Source of the DNA: Alphaproteobacteria bacterium 32-64-14
Lineage (GTDB): Bacteria; Pseudomonadota; Alphaproteobacteria; Caulobacterales; Hyphomonadaceae
NCBI GenBank assembly: GCA_002280725.1
Contig: NCEM01000009.1
Coordinates: 26,863-90,862 of the forward strand
Length of the DNA: 64,000 nt
Reading direction: 5' to 3'
The translations under genes and the position numbers were made by a program. The notes beneath the pieces were generated by a model. That model did not search any database and was not told the DNA's origin. It was given only the letters and a program-made list of their open reading frames with translations. Below, one piece after another: positions 8,628-17,505 of this stretch (its first letter is position 1; each line of letters starts with the position of its first letter).

Positions 8628-9973
8628 TCCGCCGGCTTGCATCCCTGTGTCTGCTTGCGCTGGCGGCCTGCCAGTCGCCGGGCGAGCCGGCGCAGGAGGG
8701 CGTGCCCGCGCTGTCGCCCGGCCGTTTCGAGATGTCGGACGTGCAAGTGGTGGTGTCTCCCGGCGGCGTGACGGCCTGGCTGGTGGAAGAAGACTTCGTG
8801 CCGACCGTGGCTCTGGAAGTTGCCTGGAAAGGCGGCGCGACGGCAGAGCCTGAGGGCAAGAGCGGGCTTGGTTGGCTGCTCGCCTACATGATGAACGAAG
8901 GCGCGGGCGATCTCGATACGGCGGCGTTCGGCGCGCGCATGGAAGACCTCAGCATGGACTTCGCCTGCGCGGTCGGGCTCGACTGGACCAATTGCAGCTT
9001 CGCGACGCTGACCGAGACGGCGGATGAAAGCTTCGAGATGCTGCGGCTGGCGTTCGCCAAGCCGCGCATGGACACCGAGCCGTTCGAGCGCGCCAAGCGT
9101 GAACTGATTGTCGGGCTCAGCGAGTCCGAGATGGACCCCAAGACGCTGGCGAGCCGCGCGATGAACGAGGCGCTGATCGCGGGCCACCCCTATGCGCGGC
9201 ACCCGACGGCAGAGTCTGTCGCGGGCGCATTGAAGGACGACGTGCGCGCGCTGATGCGGCAGCTGATGACGCGGGACAGGCTGATCATCGTGGTGGTCGG
9301 CGACATTTCGGCGGAGGAGCTGAAGCCGCGTCTGGATCAGGTGTTCGGTTCGCTGCCGCAGACGGCGAGCCTGCCGGCGATTGCCGATGCTGTCGCCAGA
9401 CCTGCCCAGGCCAATCCGATCGTGAAGGGTCTGCCGCAACCGCAGACGCTAGTGATGTTTTCGGGGCCGGGCATCACGCGCCAGGATCCGGATTTCTATG
9501 CGGCGTATTTGCTCAACTATATTCTTGGCGGCAACGGCATGTCGTCGCGGCTGGCGGACGAGATCCGCGAGAAGCGCGGGCTGACCTACGGCATTGCCTC
9601 GGGCCTCAGTATCCAGCCGCACCTGTGGCGCTGGACGGGCTCAAGCTCGACCATGAACCAGACGGCGGGCGAAGTGATGCGGCTGGTGCGCGAGAACATT
9701 ACGCGGCTGGGCCGAGATGGTCCGACCGAACAAGAGATGCTCGACGCCAAAGCCTATATCACAGGGTCGTTCCCGCTGGCGTTTGACTCCAACTCCAAGA
9801 TCGCGCGCAACCTGCTAGGCTTCCGGCAGGATGGGTTGGGCGTGAATTATGTCGAGGAGCGCAACGGCCATTTCGAGGCCGTGACCATGGAAGACCTCAA
9901 GCGGGTCGCCGCCCAGTACATGAAGTCCGAGAACTTCACGTTCGTGATGGTGGGCGAGCCCCGGATCGACTGA
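8624..9973 (+). CDS. M16-family lipoprotein, non-catalytic subunit
   Basis: This 449-residue protein has a lipoprotein signal, MIRRLASLCLLALAACQS, with a good lipobox (ALAAC). The M16 fold is kept, but at the zinc site the sequence reads KSGLGWLLAYMMNEGAG instead of HxxEH, so the metal ligands are gone. The C-terminal half retains the conserved RLADEIREKRGLTYGIASG region. It overlaps the preceding active M16 gene by 4 bases (ATGA). Non-catalytic M16 partners are well known (MPP-alpha, PqqL/PqqF-type pairs). Its job is probably substrate binding, anchored to the outer membrane. Confidence 0.88.
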   Translation: MIRRLASLCLLALAACQSPGEPAQEGVPALSPGRFEMSDVQVVVSPGGVTAWLVEEDFVPTVALEVAWKGGATAEPEGKSGLGWLLAYMMNEGAGDLDTAAFGARMEDLSMDFACAVGLDWTNCSFATLTETADESFEMLRLAFAKPRMDTEPFERAKRELIVGLSESEMDPKTLASRAMNEALIAGHPYARHPTAESVAGALKDDVRALMRQLMTRDRLIIVVVGDISAEELKPRLDQVFGSLPQTASLPAIADAVARPAQANPIVKGLPQPQTLVMFSGPGITRQDPDFYAAYLLNYILGGNGMSSRLADEIREKRGLTYGIASGLSIQPHLWRWTGSSSTMNQTAGEVMRLVRENITRLGRDGPTEQEMLDAKAYITGSFPLAFDSNSKIARNLLGFRQDGLGVNYVEERNGHFEAVTMEDLKRVAAQYMKSENFTFVMVGEPRID

Positions 9974-10057
9974 TCTGGCGGGATATTGCTCCAAAACCTG
10001 TGAGAAGCTGCTGTCAGACCGCCTGCAACGGAGGCGCGGCGGCCTTATGTTCAAGGC

Positions 10058-11923
10058 ATGGCCGAATCAGCTTTCAGCACATCGGGACGCATCCGACGGC
10101 TTCCGCCGGCAGCGGTGAACCGCATTGCGGCGGGCGAAGTGGTGGAGCGTCCCGCGGCCGCCGCCAAGGAGCTGATCGAGAACGCGCTGGATGCGGGCGC
10201 GCGGTCGATCCGCGTGCGCATCGAGGGCGGCGGGCTGACGCGCCTGATGATCGAAGACGATGGCCACGGCATGAGCGCCGATGAGCTGCCGGTCGCCATC
10301 GAGCGGCACGCGACATCGAAGCTGACGGCGAACGAAGATGGCGATGTCGACCTGCTCGATATTCACACGATGGGATTCCGGGGCGAGGCGTTGCCCTCGA
10401 TCGGATCGGTGTCACGGCTGTCGATCCTGAGCCGCGCGCGGGATGCGGATGGCGCGTTCGAGATAACGGTGGATGCGGGGCGCGTGGACGGGCCGAAGCC
10501 TGCGGCGTGGAGTGGGCTGACGAGCAATGGCACGCGCGTTGATGTGCGCGATCTTTTTTATGCGACGCCTGCGCGTCTGAAATTCATGAAGACGGAACGC
10601 GCCGAGGCGCAGGCTATCGCAGATGCTGTGCGGCGTCTCGCGCTGGCGCGGCCGGATGTGGCGTTTCATCTGGAGTCTGACGAGCGCACGATCCTGAAGC
10701 TGCAGGCCGAGCAGGGCGAGGATGCGCGGCTGAAGCGCTTGGGCGCCGTGCTGGGCAAGGAGTTCCGCGAGAACGCTGTGGAGATCGAGGCAGAGCGTGA
10801 AGGCGCGCGGGTTTCGGGCTTTGCGGGGCTGCCGACATTCAATCGCGGAAGCGCGCAGCACCAGTATCTGTTCGTCAATTCGCGGCCCGTGAAGGACAGG
10901 CTGATTGTCGGCGTGATCCGCGCGGCGTATCAGGATTTCCTCGCGCGCGACCGGCATCCGATGGCGGTGCTGTTTGTCGATCTTGATCCGATGCTGGTGG
11001 ACGTGAACGTGCATCCGGCGAAGATGGAAGTGCGCTTTCGCGACGCGGCCAATGTGCGTGGGTTGCTGATCGGCGCGTTGCGGCATGCGTTGGCCGCAGC
11101 GGGGCATCGGGCGAGCACGACTGTGGCGGGGGCAGCGTTGGGCGCGGCCACGAGCCATGTGGCGCCGAGCCTGCCGTGGAGTTCGGGGCAGGCGCGCTGG
11201 TCGCCTGCGCGGCCCGTGGTGGGCGGGCAGGCGTATGCCGATCCGTATGCTGGCATGTCGGACAATCGGCCGGCGACGTTTGAGGCATTTGGCGATGCGC
11301 CGAGTGCGCGGGTTGAGCCGGCGCCGGAGCAGACTGTTGGAACACCGCCGCTGGGGGTGGCGCGGGCGCAGGTGCATGAGACCTACATCATCGCCCAGAC
11401 GGCGGATGGCATGGTGATCGTGGACCAACATGCAGCGCATGAGCGGCTGGTCTATGAGCGCATGAAGGCGCAGATGGCGGGCGAGGGCGTGCGGCGGCAG
11501 GCGCTGCTGATCCCCGAGATTGTCGAGCTGTCGGAGGAAGAAGCCTCGCGCGTGCTGGAGCGCACGGACGAGCTTCTGGAGATGGGGCTTGAGGTCGAGC
11601 CGTTCGGGCGTGGGGCGGTGGCTGTGCGGGCGACGCCGGCGATCTTTGGCGAGATGGATGTGAAGGGTCTGGTGCGCGATCTCGCGGATGATTTCGCAGA
11701 GTATGAGGCAGGGCTCGCGCTGAAGGAACGGATGGAAGAGGTGATGGGTAACATGGCCTGTCGCGGCTCCGTGCGGGCGGGGCGGCGGCTGACGGCGGAT
11801 GAGATGAACGCGCTGCTGCGCCAGATGGAAGCGACGCCGCATTCGGGCCAGTGCAATCACGGGCGGCCGACTTATGTCGAGCTGAAGCTGGCAGATATAG
11901 AGAAGCTGTTTGGAAGAAGGTAG
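10058..11923 (+). CDS. mutL: DNA mismatch repair protein MutL
   Basis: This 621-residue protein links MutS mismatch recognition to strand excision. The N-terminal GHKL ATPase carries [33 protein letters not shown] and [11 protein letters not shown] Pro/Ala-rich linker spans about residues 340-430. The C-terminal dimerisation domain holds [12 protein letters not shown], which fits the endonuclease motif DQHA(x)2E(x)4E, so this MutL probably nicks DNA itself. That agrees with the rule that endonuclease MutL occurs where MutH is absent. It stands alone between the M16 pair and a convergent methyltransferase gene. Confidence 0.96.
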   Translation: MAESAFSTSGRIRRLPPAAVNRIAAGEVVERPAAAAKELIENALDAGARSIRVRIEGGGLTRLMIEDDGHGMSADELPVAIERHATSKLTANEDGDVDLLDIHTMGFRGEALPSIGSVSRLSILSRARDADGAFEITVDAGRVDGPKPAAWSGLTSNGTRVDVRDLFYATPARLKFMKTERAEAQAIADAVRRLALARPDVAFHLESDERTILKLQAEQGEDARLKRLGAVLGKEFRENAVEIEAEREGARVSGFAGLPTFNRGSAQHQYLFVNSRPVKDRLIVGVIRAAYQDFLARDRHPMAVLFVDLDPMLVDVNVHPAKMEVRFRDAANVRGLLIGALRHALAAAGHRASTTVAGAALGAATSHVAPSLPWSSGQARWSPARPVVGGQAYADPYAGMSDNRPATFEAFGDAPSARVEPAPEQTVGTPPLGVARAQVHETYIIAQTADGMVIVDQHAAHERLVYERMKAQMAGEGVRRQALLIPEIVELSEEEASRVLERTDELLEMGLEVEPFGRGAVAVRATPAIFGEMDVKGLVRDLADDFAEYEAGLALKERMEEVMGNMACRGSVRAGRRLTADEMNALLRQMEATPHSGQCNHGRPTYVELKLADIEKLFGRR

Positions 11924-11971
11924 TCGCGTCCCTTCGGCTTGACTGGCGCCGTTTTGCGGCTGCCCCCAAGG

Positions 11972-12628
11972 CTACCGGTCCGCGCGAGGCGGCAGTATGG
12001 TTGGCAGCGGCTCGGTCCGTTCTCCGCGCTTGTTGCGCATGCGATATCGGCTCTGGTACTCGCGGCGCTGTTTGGCGACTTCGTACAGCACGATGCCGGA
12101 GCTTGTGCCAAGGTTCAGGCTCTCGATCATGCCGAACATGGGCACTGACACGCACATCTCGGCTCGTTCCACCGCTCTGTCGCTGATGCCGGTTGCCTCG
12201 CTGCCGAACCAAACCGCCAGCTTGGTGTAGGCCGTGTAGTCGCCTTCGTGCAGGTAGATGCTCGTCTTGCCTTTGACATGCGGGGACGTGACGATGGACG
12301 TGAAGTTATTGCCTTCAAGGTAGTCGAAGCATTGATCGGTGTTGTCGAACCGCTTCACGAAAGTCCACTTCACAGCCGAAACAGATGGGCCGGAAATGTT
12401 GCGCTGTTCGCGCATATCCTGCCAGTCGTCCGGCAATCTTCGGTGAGGATCGACGACGTAGGCTTTTTCAACGCCCAAAGCGTTCACGTTTCGGATGACA
12501 GTGCCGATATTCTTGAAATCGGACGGGTTCTCGATCACCGCAATCAGATTCTTGCAGCGGAACGATTTGATCTCGTTGGCCCGTTTTCTGACGGCCGGTT
12601 TGGGTTTCGGTTTTTCGTCCACAGTCAT
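11972..12628 (-). CDS. TrmH-family (SpoU) tRNA/rRNA 2'-O-methyltransferase
   Basis: This 218-residue SPOUT methyltransferase resembles tRNA Gm18 methylase TrmH. Motif 1 is NIGTVIRNVNALGV, motif 2 is VWFGSEATGIS, and motif 3 is VPMFGMIESLNLGTSSGIVLYEV, which forms the trefoil-knot SAM pocket. A basic tail (RYRMRNKRGERTEP) may bind RNA. The reading frame is open upstream to 12817 through repeat DNA. I place the start at the ATG at 12628 (MTVDEKPKPK), where family-like sequence begins. It converges with mutL. TrmH identity is likely but not certain among SpoU members. Confidence 0.82.
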   Translation of the reverse strand: MTVDEKPKPKPAVRKRANEIKSFRCKNLIAVIENPSDFKNIGTVIRNVNALGVEKAYVVDPHRRLPDDWQDMREQRNISGPSVSAVKWTFVKRFDNTDQCFDYLEGNNFTSIVTSPHVKGKTSIYLHEGDYTAYTKLAVWFGSEATGISDRAVERAEMCVSVPMFGMIESLNLGTSSGIVLYEVAKQRREYQSRYRMRNKRGERTEPLPTILPPRADR

Positions 12629-12776
12629 GTCAATGCTCGGGTATTGTTCGAGGAAACAGGATGCGTGGATCAGTCTGGCGGGCAAACCGCGCCGCGTCCA
12701 TCGTTGGGCGCCGCGCCAGCCCGCGCTCAAACGGCTTCGTGGTCGCTGCCAGTTCGGACGAAGGTAGGTGTTCTCA

Positions 12777-12885
12777 ACGGAGTCATTCTCGGGCTTGACC
12801 CGAGAATCTTGGTTCACGCAAAACCGGGAAAGTCCCGACGAGGTTGGAACAACGATTCTCGGGTCAAGCCCGAGAATGACTCCGT
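12777..12885. repeat. extragenic palindrome with perfect 32-bp arms
   Basis: Bases 12777-12808 are the exact reverse complement of 12854-12885, separated by a 45-base centre. Each arm also contains a smaller palindrome, ctcgggcttgacccgag. It sits between the 5' ends/3' ends of trmH-like and rnhB in non-coding DNA. Elements with gtcattctcgggcttgacccgagaatc ends are a familiar dispersed repeat type in alphaproteobacteria; read through, they give peptides like SRVKPENDS. It would form a long cruciform or RNA stem. No transposase is linked to it. Confidence 0.85.
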
Positions 12886-12919
12886 GGGGGTGGCGCGAGA
12901 TGTGGTCGCGATTGGAGTT

Positions 12920-13510
12920 TCAGCCGCCGAGCATGTCCCGCACGGGCGCAAACGTGCGCCGGTGGGCTGGGCTGGGGCCGAGGCGGCGTAGCGCTTCCAT
13001 GTGGGACGCTGAGCCGTAGCCTTTGTGCTGCGAGAAGCCGTAGCCGGGATATTGGGCGCAAAGATCGACCATGAGCGCATCGCGCGAGGTCTTGGCGAGG
13101 ATGGAGGCGGCGGAGATGGCGGGTTCTAGCGCGTCGCCACCGATGATGCAGGTGACCTTGCAGGACAGGGGCGGCGGGTCCTTGCCATCGACCAGGGCGT
13201 GCGTGGGGGCGAGGCCGAGCCCCTTGAAGGCGCGCTTCATGGCGAGGAAGTTGGCCTGACGGATGTTGTATTCGTCGATTTCCTCGACGCTGGCCCAGCC
13301 AACCGCCCAGGCGAGCGCTCGCTCGCGGATCAGCGGGGCGAGGGTGTCGCGCTTTTTTTCCGAGAGCTGCTTGGAGTCGTTGAGGCCCGCGACGGGGCGG
13401 GAGGGATCGAGCACGACGGCGGCCGCGCAGACGGGTCCGGCGAGCGGGCCGCGCCCGGCTTCATCGATACCGCAGATAATCTCGACAATGGCTGGCTCGA
13501 ACAAGTCCAT
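12920..13510 (-). CDS. rnhB: ribonuclease HII
   Basis: This 196-residue RNase HII cleaves the RNA strand of RNA-DNA hybrids and removes single ribonucleotides from DNA. The active-site motif [14 protein letters not shown] lies near the N-terminus (D16, E17). Also visible are [24 protein letters not shown] ([13 protein letters not shown], holding the third acidic residue), and the C-terminal [19 protein letters not shown] chose the ATG at 13510 because the conserved part starts just after it; one at 13537 is possible. The gene is divergent from the quinone oxidoreductase. Confidence 0.94.
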   Translation of the reverse strand: MDLFEPAIVEIICGIDEAGRGPLAGPVCAAAVVLDPSRPVAGLNDSKQLSEKKRDTLAPLIRERALAWAVGWASVEEIDEYNIRQANFLAMKRAFKGLGLAPTHALVDGKDPPPLSCKVTCIIGGDALEPAISAASILAKTSRDALMVDLCAQYPGYGFSQHKGYGSASHMEALRRLGPSPAHRRTFAPVRDMLGG

Positions 13511-13562
13511 GGAAGGGGTTAGATACGAGTCTGGCATTCGCCGGCAACCGTGTGAGGGTTCC

Positions 13563-14537
13563 ATGTCCACAGCAGACGTCGTCCGCATCCACAGCCATGG
13601 CGGGCCCGAGGAAATGAAGTTCGAGACCATGGAACTCGCAGCGCCGGGGGCGGGGCAGGTTCGGCTGAAACAGACGGCGATCGGGCTGAATTTCATCGAT
13701 GTGTATACGCGCACGGGGCTTTATCCGGGGCCGACGCCGGCAGTGCTGGGCGTCGAGGCGGCCGGGGTGGTCGAGGCGCTGGGCGAGGGCGTGACCAGCC
13801 TGAAGGTGGGCGACCGGGTGGTCTATAATGGGCTGGGCGGCGCCTATGCCTCGCACCGCAATGCGCCGGCGGACAGGATGATCGTGATCCCCGAGGCCGT
13901 GAAGGATGAGGACGCGGCGGCGGTGTTCCTCAAGGGGCTGACGGTGTGGATGCTGATCTTCGAGATCAGGCGGCTCAATCCCGGCGAGACGATCCTCGTC
14001 TGGGCGGCGGCGGGCGGCGTAGGGTCGATTCTGGTGCCGTGGGCGAATGCGCTGGGCGCGCGGGTGATCGGCGTGGTGTCGACGCCGGACAAGGCGGTGC
14101 TGGCGAAGGAATACGGCTGCTGGGAGACGATCCTGGCAAGCGAGGATGTTCCTGCGCGCGTGAAGGAGCTGACGAGCGGCAAGGGCGTGCCGGTGGTTTA
14201 CGACAGCGTGGGCAAGACGTCGGCCGAGCCGAGCCTGCGGTCGCTGCAGCCACGGGGATGGTTCGTGACGTATGGCAATGCGTCGGGGCCGGTGGATGCG
14301 ATGCCGCCGGCGCGGCTCAATCAGGGCGGGTCGCTGATCATGACGCGGCCGGGGCTGTTCCATTTCACGAAGGAGCGCGCGGATCTTGAGCGTGGATCGG
14401 CGGCGCTGTGGGGCGCGATGCGGTCAGGCGCTGTGAAGGCGGATGTGCGCCAGCGTTTTGCGCTGAAGGATGCGGCGGATGCCCACCGCGCGCTGGAAGG
14501 TCGCAAGACCAGCGGCGCGACGATCCTCACCCCATGA
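13563..14537 (+). CDS. NADPH:quinone oxidoreductase (zeta-crystallin type)
   Basis: This 324-residue medium-chain reductase resembles QorA and lacks the zinc-binding cysteines of alcohol dehydrogenases. The N-terminal GroES-like domain includes [15 protein letters not shown], the quinone-reductase signature. The Rossmann domain has the nucleotide motif [19 protein letters not shown]. It would reduce quinones with NADPH in the cytoplasm. The ATG at 13563 follows gtgaggg. The CPBP protease gene follows after 19 bases. Confidence 0.88.
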   Translation: MSTADVVRIHSHGGPEEMKFETMELAAPGAGQVRLKQTAIGLNFIDVYTRTGLYPGPTPAVLGVEAAGVVEALGEGVTSLKVGDRVVYNGLGGAYASHRNAPADRMIVIPEAVKDEDAAAVFLKGLTVWMLIFEIRRLNPGETILVWAAAGGVGSILVPWANALGARVIGVVSTPDKAVLAKEYGCWETILASEDVPARVKELTSGKGVPVVYDSVGKTSAEPSLRSLQPRGWFVTYGNASGPVDAMPPARLNQGGSLIMTRPGLFHFTKERADLERGSAALWGAMRSGAVKADVRQRFALKDAADAHRALEGRKTSGATILTP

Positions 14538-14556
14538 GTTCTGGCGCCGTGAACGC

Positions 14557-15504
14557 ATGAGCGAGCATCCGTTTCATCAATGGGTGGAGGCGGCGCGACC
14601 AAGGGCGCAGCTGTGGCGCACGCTGGCGGGGTTTGCGCTGATCTTGGTGATCTGGACGGCGTGGACGGTGGTGTTGGGACTGATTGTCGTGAGCGGGGGA
14701 TTGCTGAGACCGGAGCTGCTGAGCCCGGCGGCGACGGGGCAAACGGGGTTCCTGACGTTCACGGATGTCGCGCTGACGATGGGCGTGATGCTGGTGACGT
14801 TCTGGGGGCTCTGGCTGGGCGCGTGGATCGTGCTGAAGGTGTTGCACCGGCGCGGGCTGTCGAGCGTGATGGCGCATGATGGGCGGCTGCGGCTGGGGCA
14901 GTTCGGCATCGGGATGGCGGTGGCTGTCGCGTATCTGGGCGCGGGGCTGATCTACAATGTGGTGATGGGCAGTGCGCCGGCGCAGAGCGGCGTCGAGATG
15001 GGCGAATGGCTTGTGGCGTTTGTGCCGCTGGTGGTGCTGGTGCTGATCCAGAGCGCGGGCGAGGAAGTGGTGTTTCGCGGATATCTGCCGCAGCAGCTGG
15101 CGGCGCGGTGGCGCACTCCGTTCGTGTGGGGCTTCCTGCCGTCGCTGGCGTTCGGGCTGGCGCACGTTCTCAATGGCGGGGCGCTGGACGCCTTCGCGCT
15201 GTACTATGTCGTTGCGGCGACGATGCTGGGCCTCGTGATGATGGCGATGGTCTGGCGCACGGGGTCGCTGGCGGCGGCGATGGGGTTTCACTTCGCCAAC
15301 AATATCGGCGCGCTGCTGATGATCGGGATTGCGGGCATCGGGCCGCCGGTGTCGCTGTTCGTCTGGCTGCCAGGGGAGGCGTTGGCGGGGGCTTCAGCGG
15401 ATCTGCTGATGCTGGGCATCCTGCTCGCGTTCGTGCTGTCGCCGTTTGCGCCGTTGCCGAAGGGTCAGGCTCTGCGCAGGAACGAGACGCGGGCGGCGCC
15501 GTAG
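14557..15504 (+). CDS. CPBP-family intramembrane glutamic protease
   Basis: This 315-residue membrane protein belongs to the CPBP (Rce1-like, formerly Abi) family. About eight hydrophobic segments are seen. The three family motifs are present: EEVVFRGYL with E169-E170 and R174, FGLAH with H203, and HFANN with H245 and N249. These form the active site in Rce1-type proteases. The substrate is unknown. Its 3' end overlaps the 3' end of rsmD on the other strand by 40 bases. The start at 14557 is chosen because upstream sequence is non-conserved and overlaps the previous gene's end. Confidence 0.88.
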   Translation: MSEHPFHQWVEAARPRAQLWRTLAGFALILVIWTAWTVVLGLIVVSGGLLRPELLSPAATGQTGFLTFTDVALTMGVMLVTFWGLWLGAWIVLKVLHRRGLSSVMAHDGRLRLGQFGIGMAVAVAYLGAGLIYNVVMGSAPAQSGVEMGEWLVAFVPLVVLVLIQSAGEEVVFRGYLPQQLAARWRTPFVWGFLPSLAFGLAHVLNGGALDAFALYYVVAATMLGLVMMAMVWRTGSLAAAMGFHFANNIGALLMIGIAGIGPPVSLFVWLPGEALAGASADLLMLGILLAFVLSPFAPLPKGQALRRNETRAAP

Positions 15505-16028
15505 ACGCGCGTGTCGATTATCTCCCAGCCGGGCGCCATGAGCTCGGCTTCGTTCGATCCGGTTTCGGCCATCACGATGGCGCCGGGCGAGAGCCATTGG
15601 CCGGAGGCGAGCTGGTCGAGCGCCAACGGCACGAGGCCGTGACGGTAGGGCGGGTCGAGGAAGGCCAGATCGAAGGGTGCGCCGAGGCCGGCGGGCTTGG
15701 GGCCGAGGTCTGTCGCCGAGCGGCGGTGGATGCGGGTGTTTCCGAAAAGCTGGAACGCCTCGATGTTGTCGCGGATGCAGCCGCGCGCGGCGGCTTCGGT
15801 TTCGACAAAGAGGCAGAACACTGCGCCACGCGACATCGCCTCGAAGCCCAGCGAGCCGGACCCCGCGAAGGCGTCGATGACGCGGAGCCCTTCGAACGCG
15901 GGCGCCCATTCGGCGTGGGCGAGGATGTTGAACAGGGACTCGCGGGCGCGATCGGACGTGGGGCGCGTGCCCTGGCCGTCCGGCGCGCGGATGGTTCGTC
16001 CCTTCAGAGTGCCGCCGATGATGCGCAT
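15465..16028 (-). CDS. rsmD: 16S rRNA m2G966 methyltransferase RsmD
   Basis: This 187-residue SAM-dependent enzyme methylates N2 of G966 in 16S rRNA. The N-terminus MRIIGGTLKGR is the classic RsmD start. RPTSDRARESLFNIL, the SAM motif VIDAFAGSGSLGFEAMSRGA and the catalytic DPPY (in LAFLDPPYRHGL) follow. I start at the ATG at 16028; a longer frame from 16055 adds only nine non-conserved residues. It is divergent from tadA with only 44 bases between the starts, so the promoters must overlap. The 3' end runs 40 bases into the convergent CPBP gene. Confidence 0.94.
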   Translation of the reverse strand: MRIIGGTLKGRTIRAPDGQGTRPTSDRARESLFNILAHAEWAPAFEGLRVIDAFAGSGSLGFEAMSRGAVFCLFVETEAAARGCIRDNIEAFQLFGNTRIHRRSATDLGPKPAGLGAPFDLAFLDPPYRHGLVPLALDQLASGQWLSPGAIVMAETGSNEAELMAPGWEIIDTRVYGAARVSFLRRA

Positions 16029-16072
16029 GCCGCCCCATAGCAATTCACCCGCCAAATGCTAGATCGGCGGGC

Positions 16073-16534
16073 ATGAGCGCGGCAATTGATCTTGAGATGA
16101 TGCAGCGGGCCATGGGCCTTGCGCGCGCAGCGGCCGAGGCAGGCGAGGCGCCGATTGGCGCTGTTCTGGTCGATCCCGCGACGGGCGAGGTGGTGGCCGA
16201 GGCGCACAACCAGCCGATCGGGCTCAACGATCCTACCGCGCATGCCGAGGTTCTAGCGATGCGGGCGGCGGGCGTGAAGCTGGGCAACTACCGGCTAACG
16301 GGGCTGACGCTGTACGTGACGCTGGAGCCGTGTGCGATGTGCGCGGGCGCGATAAGCCATGCGCGGATCGGGCGGGTGGTCTACGGCGCGGACGACGCCA
16401 AGGGCGGCGCGGTGGCGCACGGGCCGCGTTTCTTCGAGCAGCCGACATGCCATTCGCGGCCGCAGGTGAGCAGTGGTGTAATGGCCGGTGAGGCGTCGAG
16501 CCTGCTGAAAGAATTCTTTCGCGCGCGGCGCTAG
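16073..16534 (+). CDS. tadA: tRNA adenosine deaminase TadA
   Basis: This 153-residue zinc deaminase converts A34 of tRNA-Arg(ACG) to inosine. The catalytic HAE is H57-A58-E59 and the zinc ligands C87 and C90 lie in LEPCAMCAGA. HARIGRVVYGADDAKGGA is characteristic of TadA and separates it from guanine deaminases. Length is normal for the family. It is divergent from rsmD. A tRNA-modification role for both neighbours (rsmD and tadA) is consistent but they are not in one transcript. Confidence 0.94.
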   Translation: MSAAIDLEMMQRAMGLARAAAEAGEAPIGAVLVDPATGEVVAEAHNQPIGLNDPTAHAEVLAMRAAGVKLGNYRLTGLTLYVTLEPCAMCAGAISHARIGRVVYGADDAKGGAVAHGPRFFEQPTCHSRPQVSSGVMAGEASSLLKEFFRARR

Positions 16535-16542
16535 GCGGCGGC

Positions 16543-17481
16543 TCAGATCTCCGGCAGGTCGGGCGCGGCGCCGGCGAACAGGGCCTTGAATTCCGGTTTC
16601 AGATCCTCGGCGAAGACATCGTGCTGGATGACGATCTGATACGGGCCTTCGGCGTAGGAGCCGACAGCATACTGATCGAAGTACACGTAGATGCCACCGA
16701 ACTTGCCCTCAACGGTTGAGGGCGCGAGCGCGATGTGGCCGTCTTCGAGTTTCACGTTGGCGTTGGGGCCGGCGCAGACGATGGGCTCGTCGAACACGGT
16801 GGCGCTCTGGATGCGCTCCATCTTTGCTTTCTTCACGGCCTCACACGCCGCGATGACGAGAGCGGGTGAGACGGTCTTGCCCATGCGCAGCATTGAGGGA
16901 AAGTCGGTTTCCGCGCCGGTCTTGATGTTGGCAAGCCGGGTGTCGGTGCTGGTCATGCCGTGGGCGCCGCCGCTGAACTCGTAGAGCGTGCCGACGAGGC
17001 TGACGAATTCGCCGGAGCGGGCGAGCGCGGACCAGCTGACCTGGTATTCCCAGGCGATGGCGGCGTGGCCGTCGGCCTTGGCTTCGGCGTGGAGGTCGCG
17101 CGCTTCCTTTAGCCTAGTGGCGTAGGCGTCTTCGGCTTCCTTGCGGAGTTTGGCGACGATCGGGCCTGCGTCGGCTTCGGAGGGAAGGTCGAGGCTGAAG
17201 GCGAGTTCTTCGGACTCGTGGGTGATCGCATTTGCGGACGGGGCAGCGGGAACGGGCGGTTGCGGCGTCTCGGGCGCGAACTGGGCCGAGACGAGCGGAT
17301 CGGCGCCTTTGGCTGTGGCGGCGGTTTCGGCCGGAGCGGCGTCCTTGTCCTTGTTGCTGGTCGAGATGAAGACCGCGAACAGGGCTGCGCCGATGGCGAC
17401 GGCGGGGCCGGCGATGGCTACCGGATGGACGCGCTTCTTGTCGGCCGGCTTGGATTCTTCGGTCAATTTCGACTCCCGCAT
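16543..17481 (-). CDS. membrane-anchored DUF4163/DUF3298 protein
   Basis: This 312-residue protein has a short cytoplasmic, charged start, one membrane segment at about residues 22-42 (VAIAGPAVAIGAALFAVFI), a Pro/Ala-rich linker, then an extracytoplasmic domain. YEFSGGAHGMTSTDTRLANIKTG is the GGAHG motif of the DUF4163 region. YFDQYAVGSYAEGPYQIVIQ near the C-terminus is the DUF3298 motif, as in RsiV and PdaC. RsiV binds lysozyme, but no sigma factor lies next to this gene, so no such role can be assumed. ubiA lies just upstream on the same strand, 24 bases away. Confidence 0.72.
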   Translation of the reverse strand: MRESKLTEESKPADKKRVHPVAIAGPAVAIGAALFAVFISTSNKDKDAAPAETAATAKGADPLVSAQFAPETPQPPVPAAPSANAITHESEELAFSLDLPSEADAGPIVAKLRKEAEDAYATRLKEARDLHAEAKADGHAAIAWEYQVSWSALARSGEFVSLVGTLYEFSGGAHGMTSTDTRLANIKTGAETDFPSMLRMGKTVSPALVIAACEAVKKAKMERIQSATVFDEPIVCAGPNANVKLEDGHIALAPSTVEGKFGGIYVYFDQYAVGSYAEGPYQIVIQHDVFAEDLKPEFKALFAGAAPDLPEI

Positions 17482-17505
17482 TTCCCCATGCGCGGGAAGT
17501 ATCCG

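Noticed and set aside
10412..11860. 482-codon minus-strand frame opposite mutL
   Set aside because: It is a shadow frame in GC-rich DNA with Arg/His-rich composition and no family features.
12629..12817. 63-residue N-terminal extension of the trmH-like gene (MNQDSRVKPENDS...)
   Set aside because: The SRVKPENDS part is translated palindromic repeat and the rest is not family-like; the ATG at 12628 is preferred.
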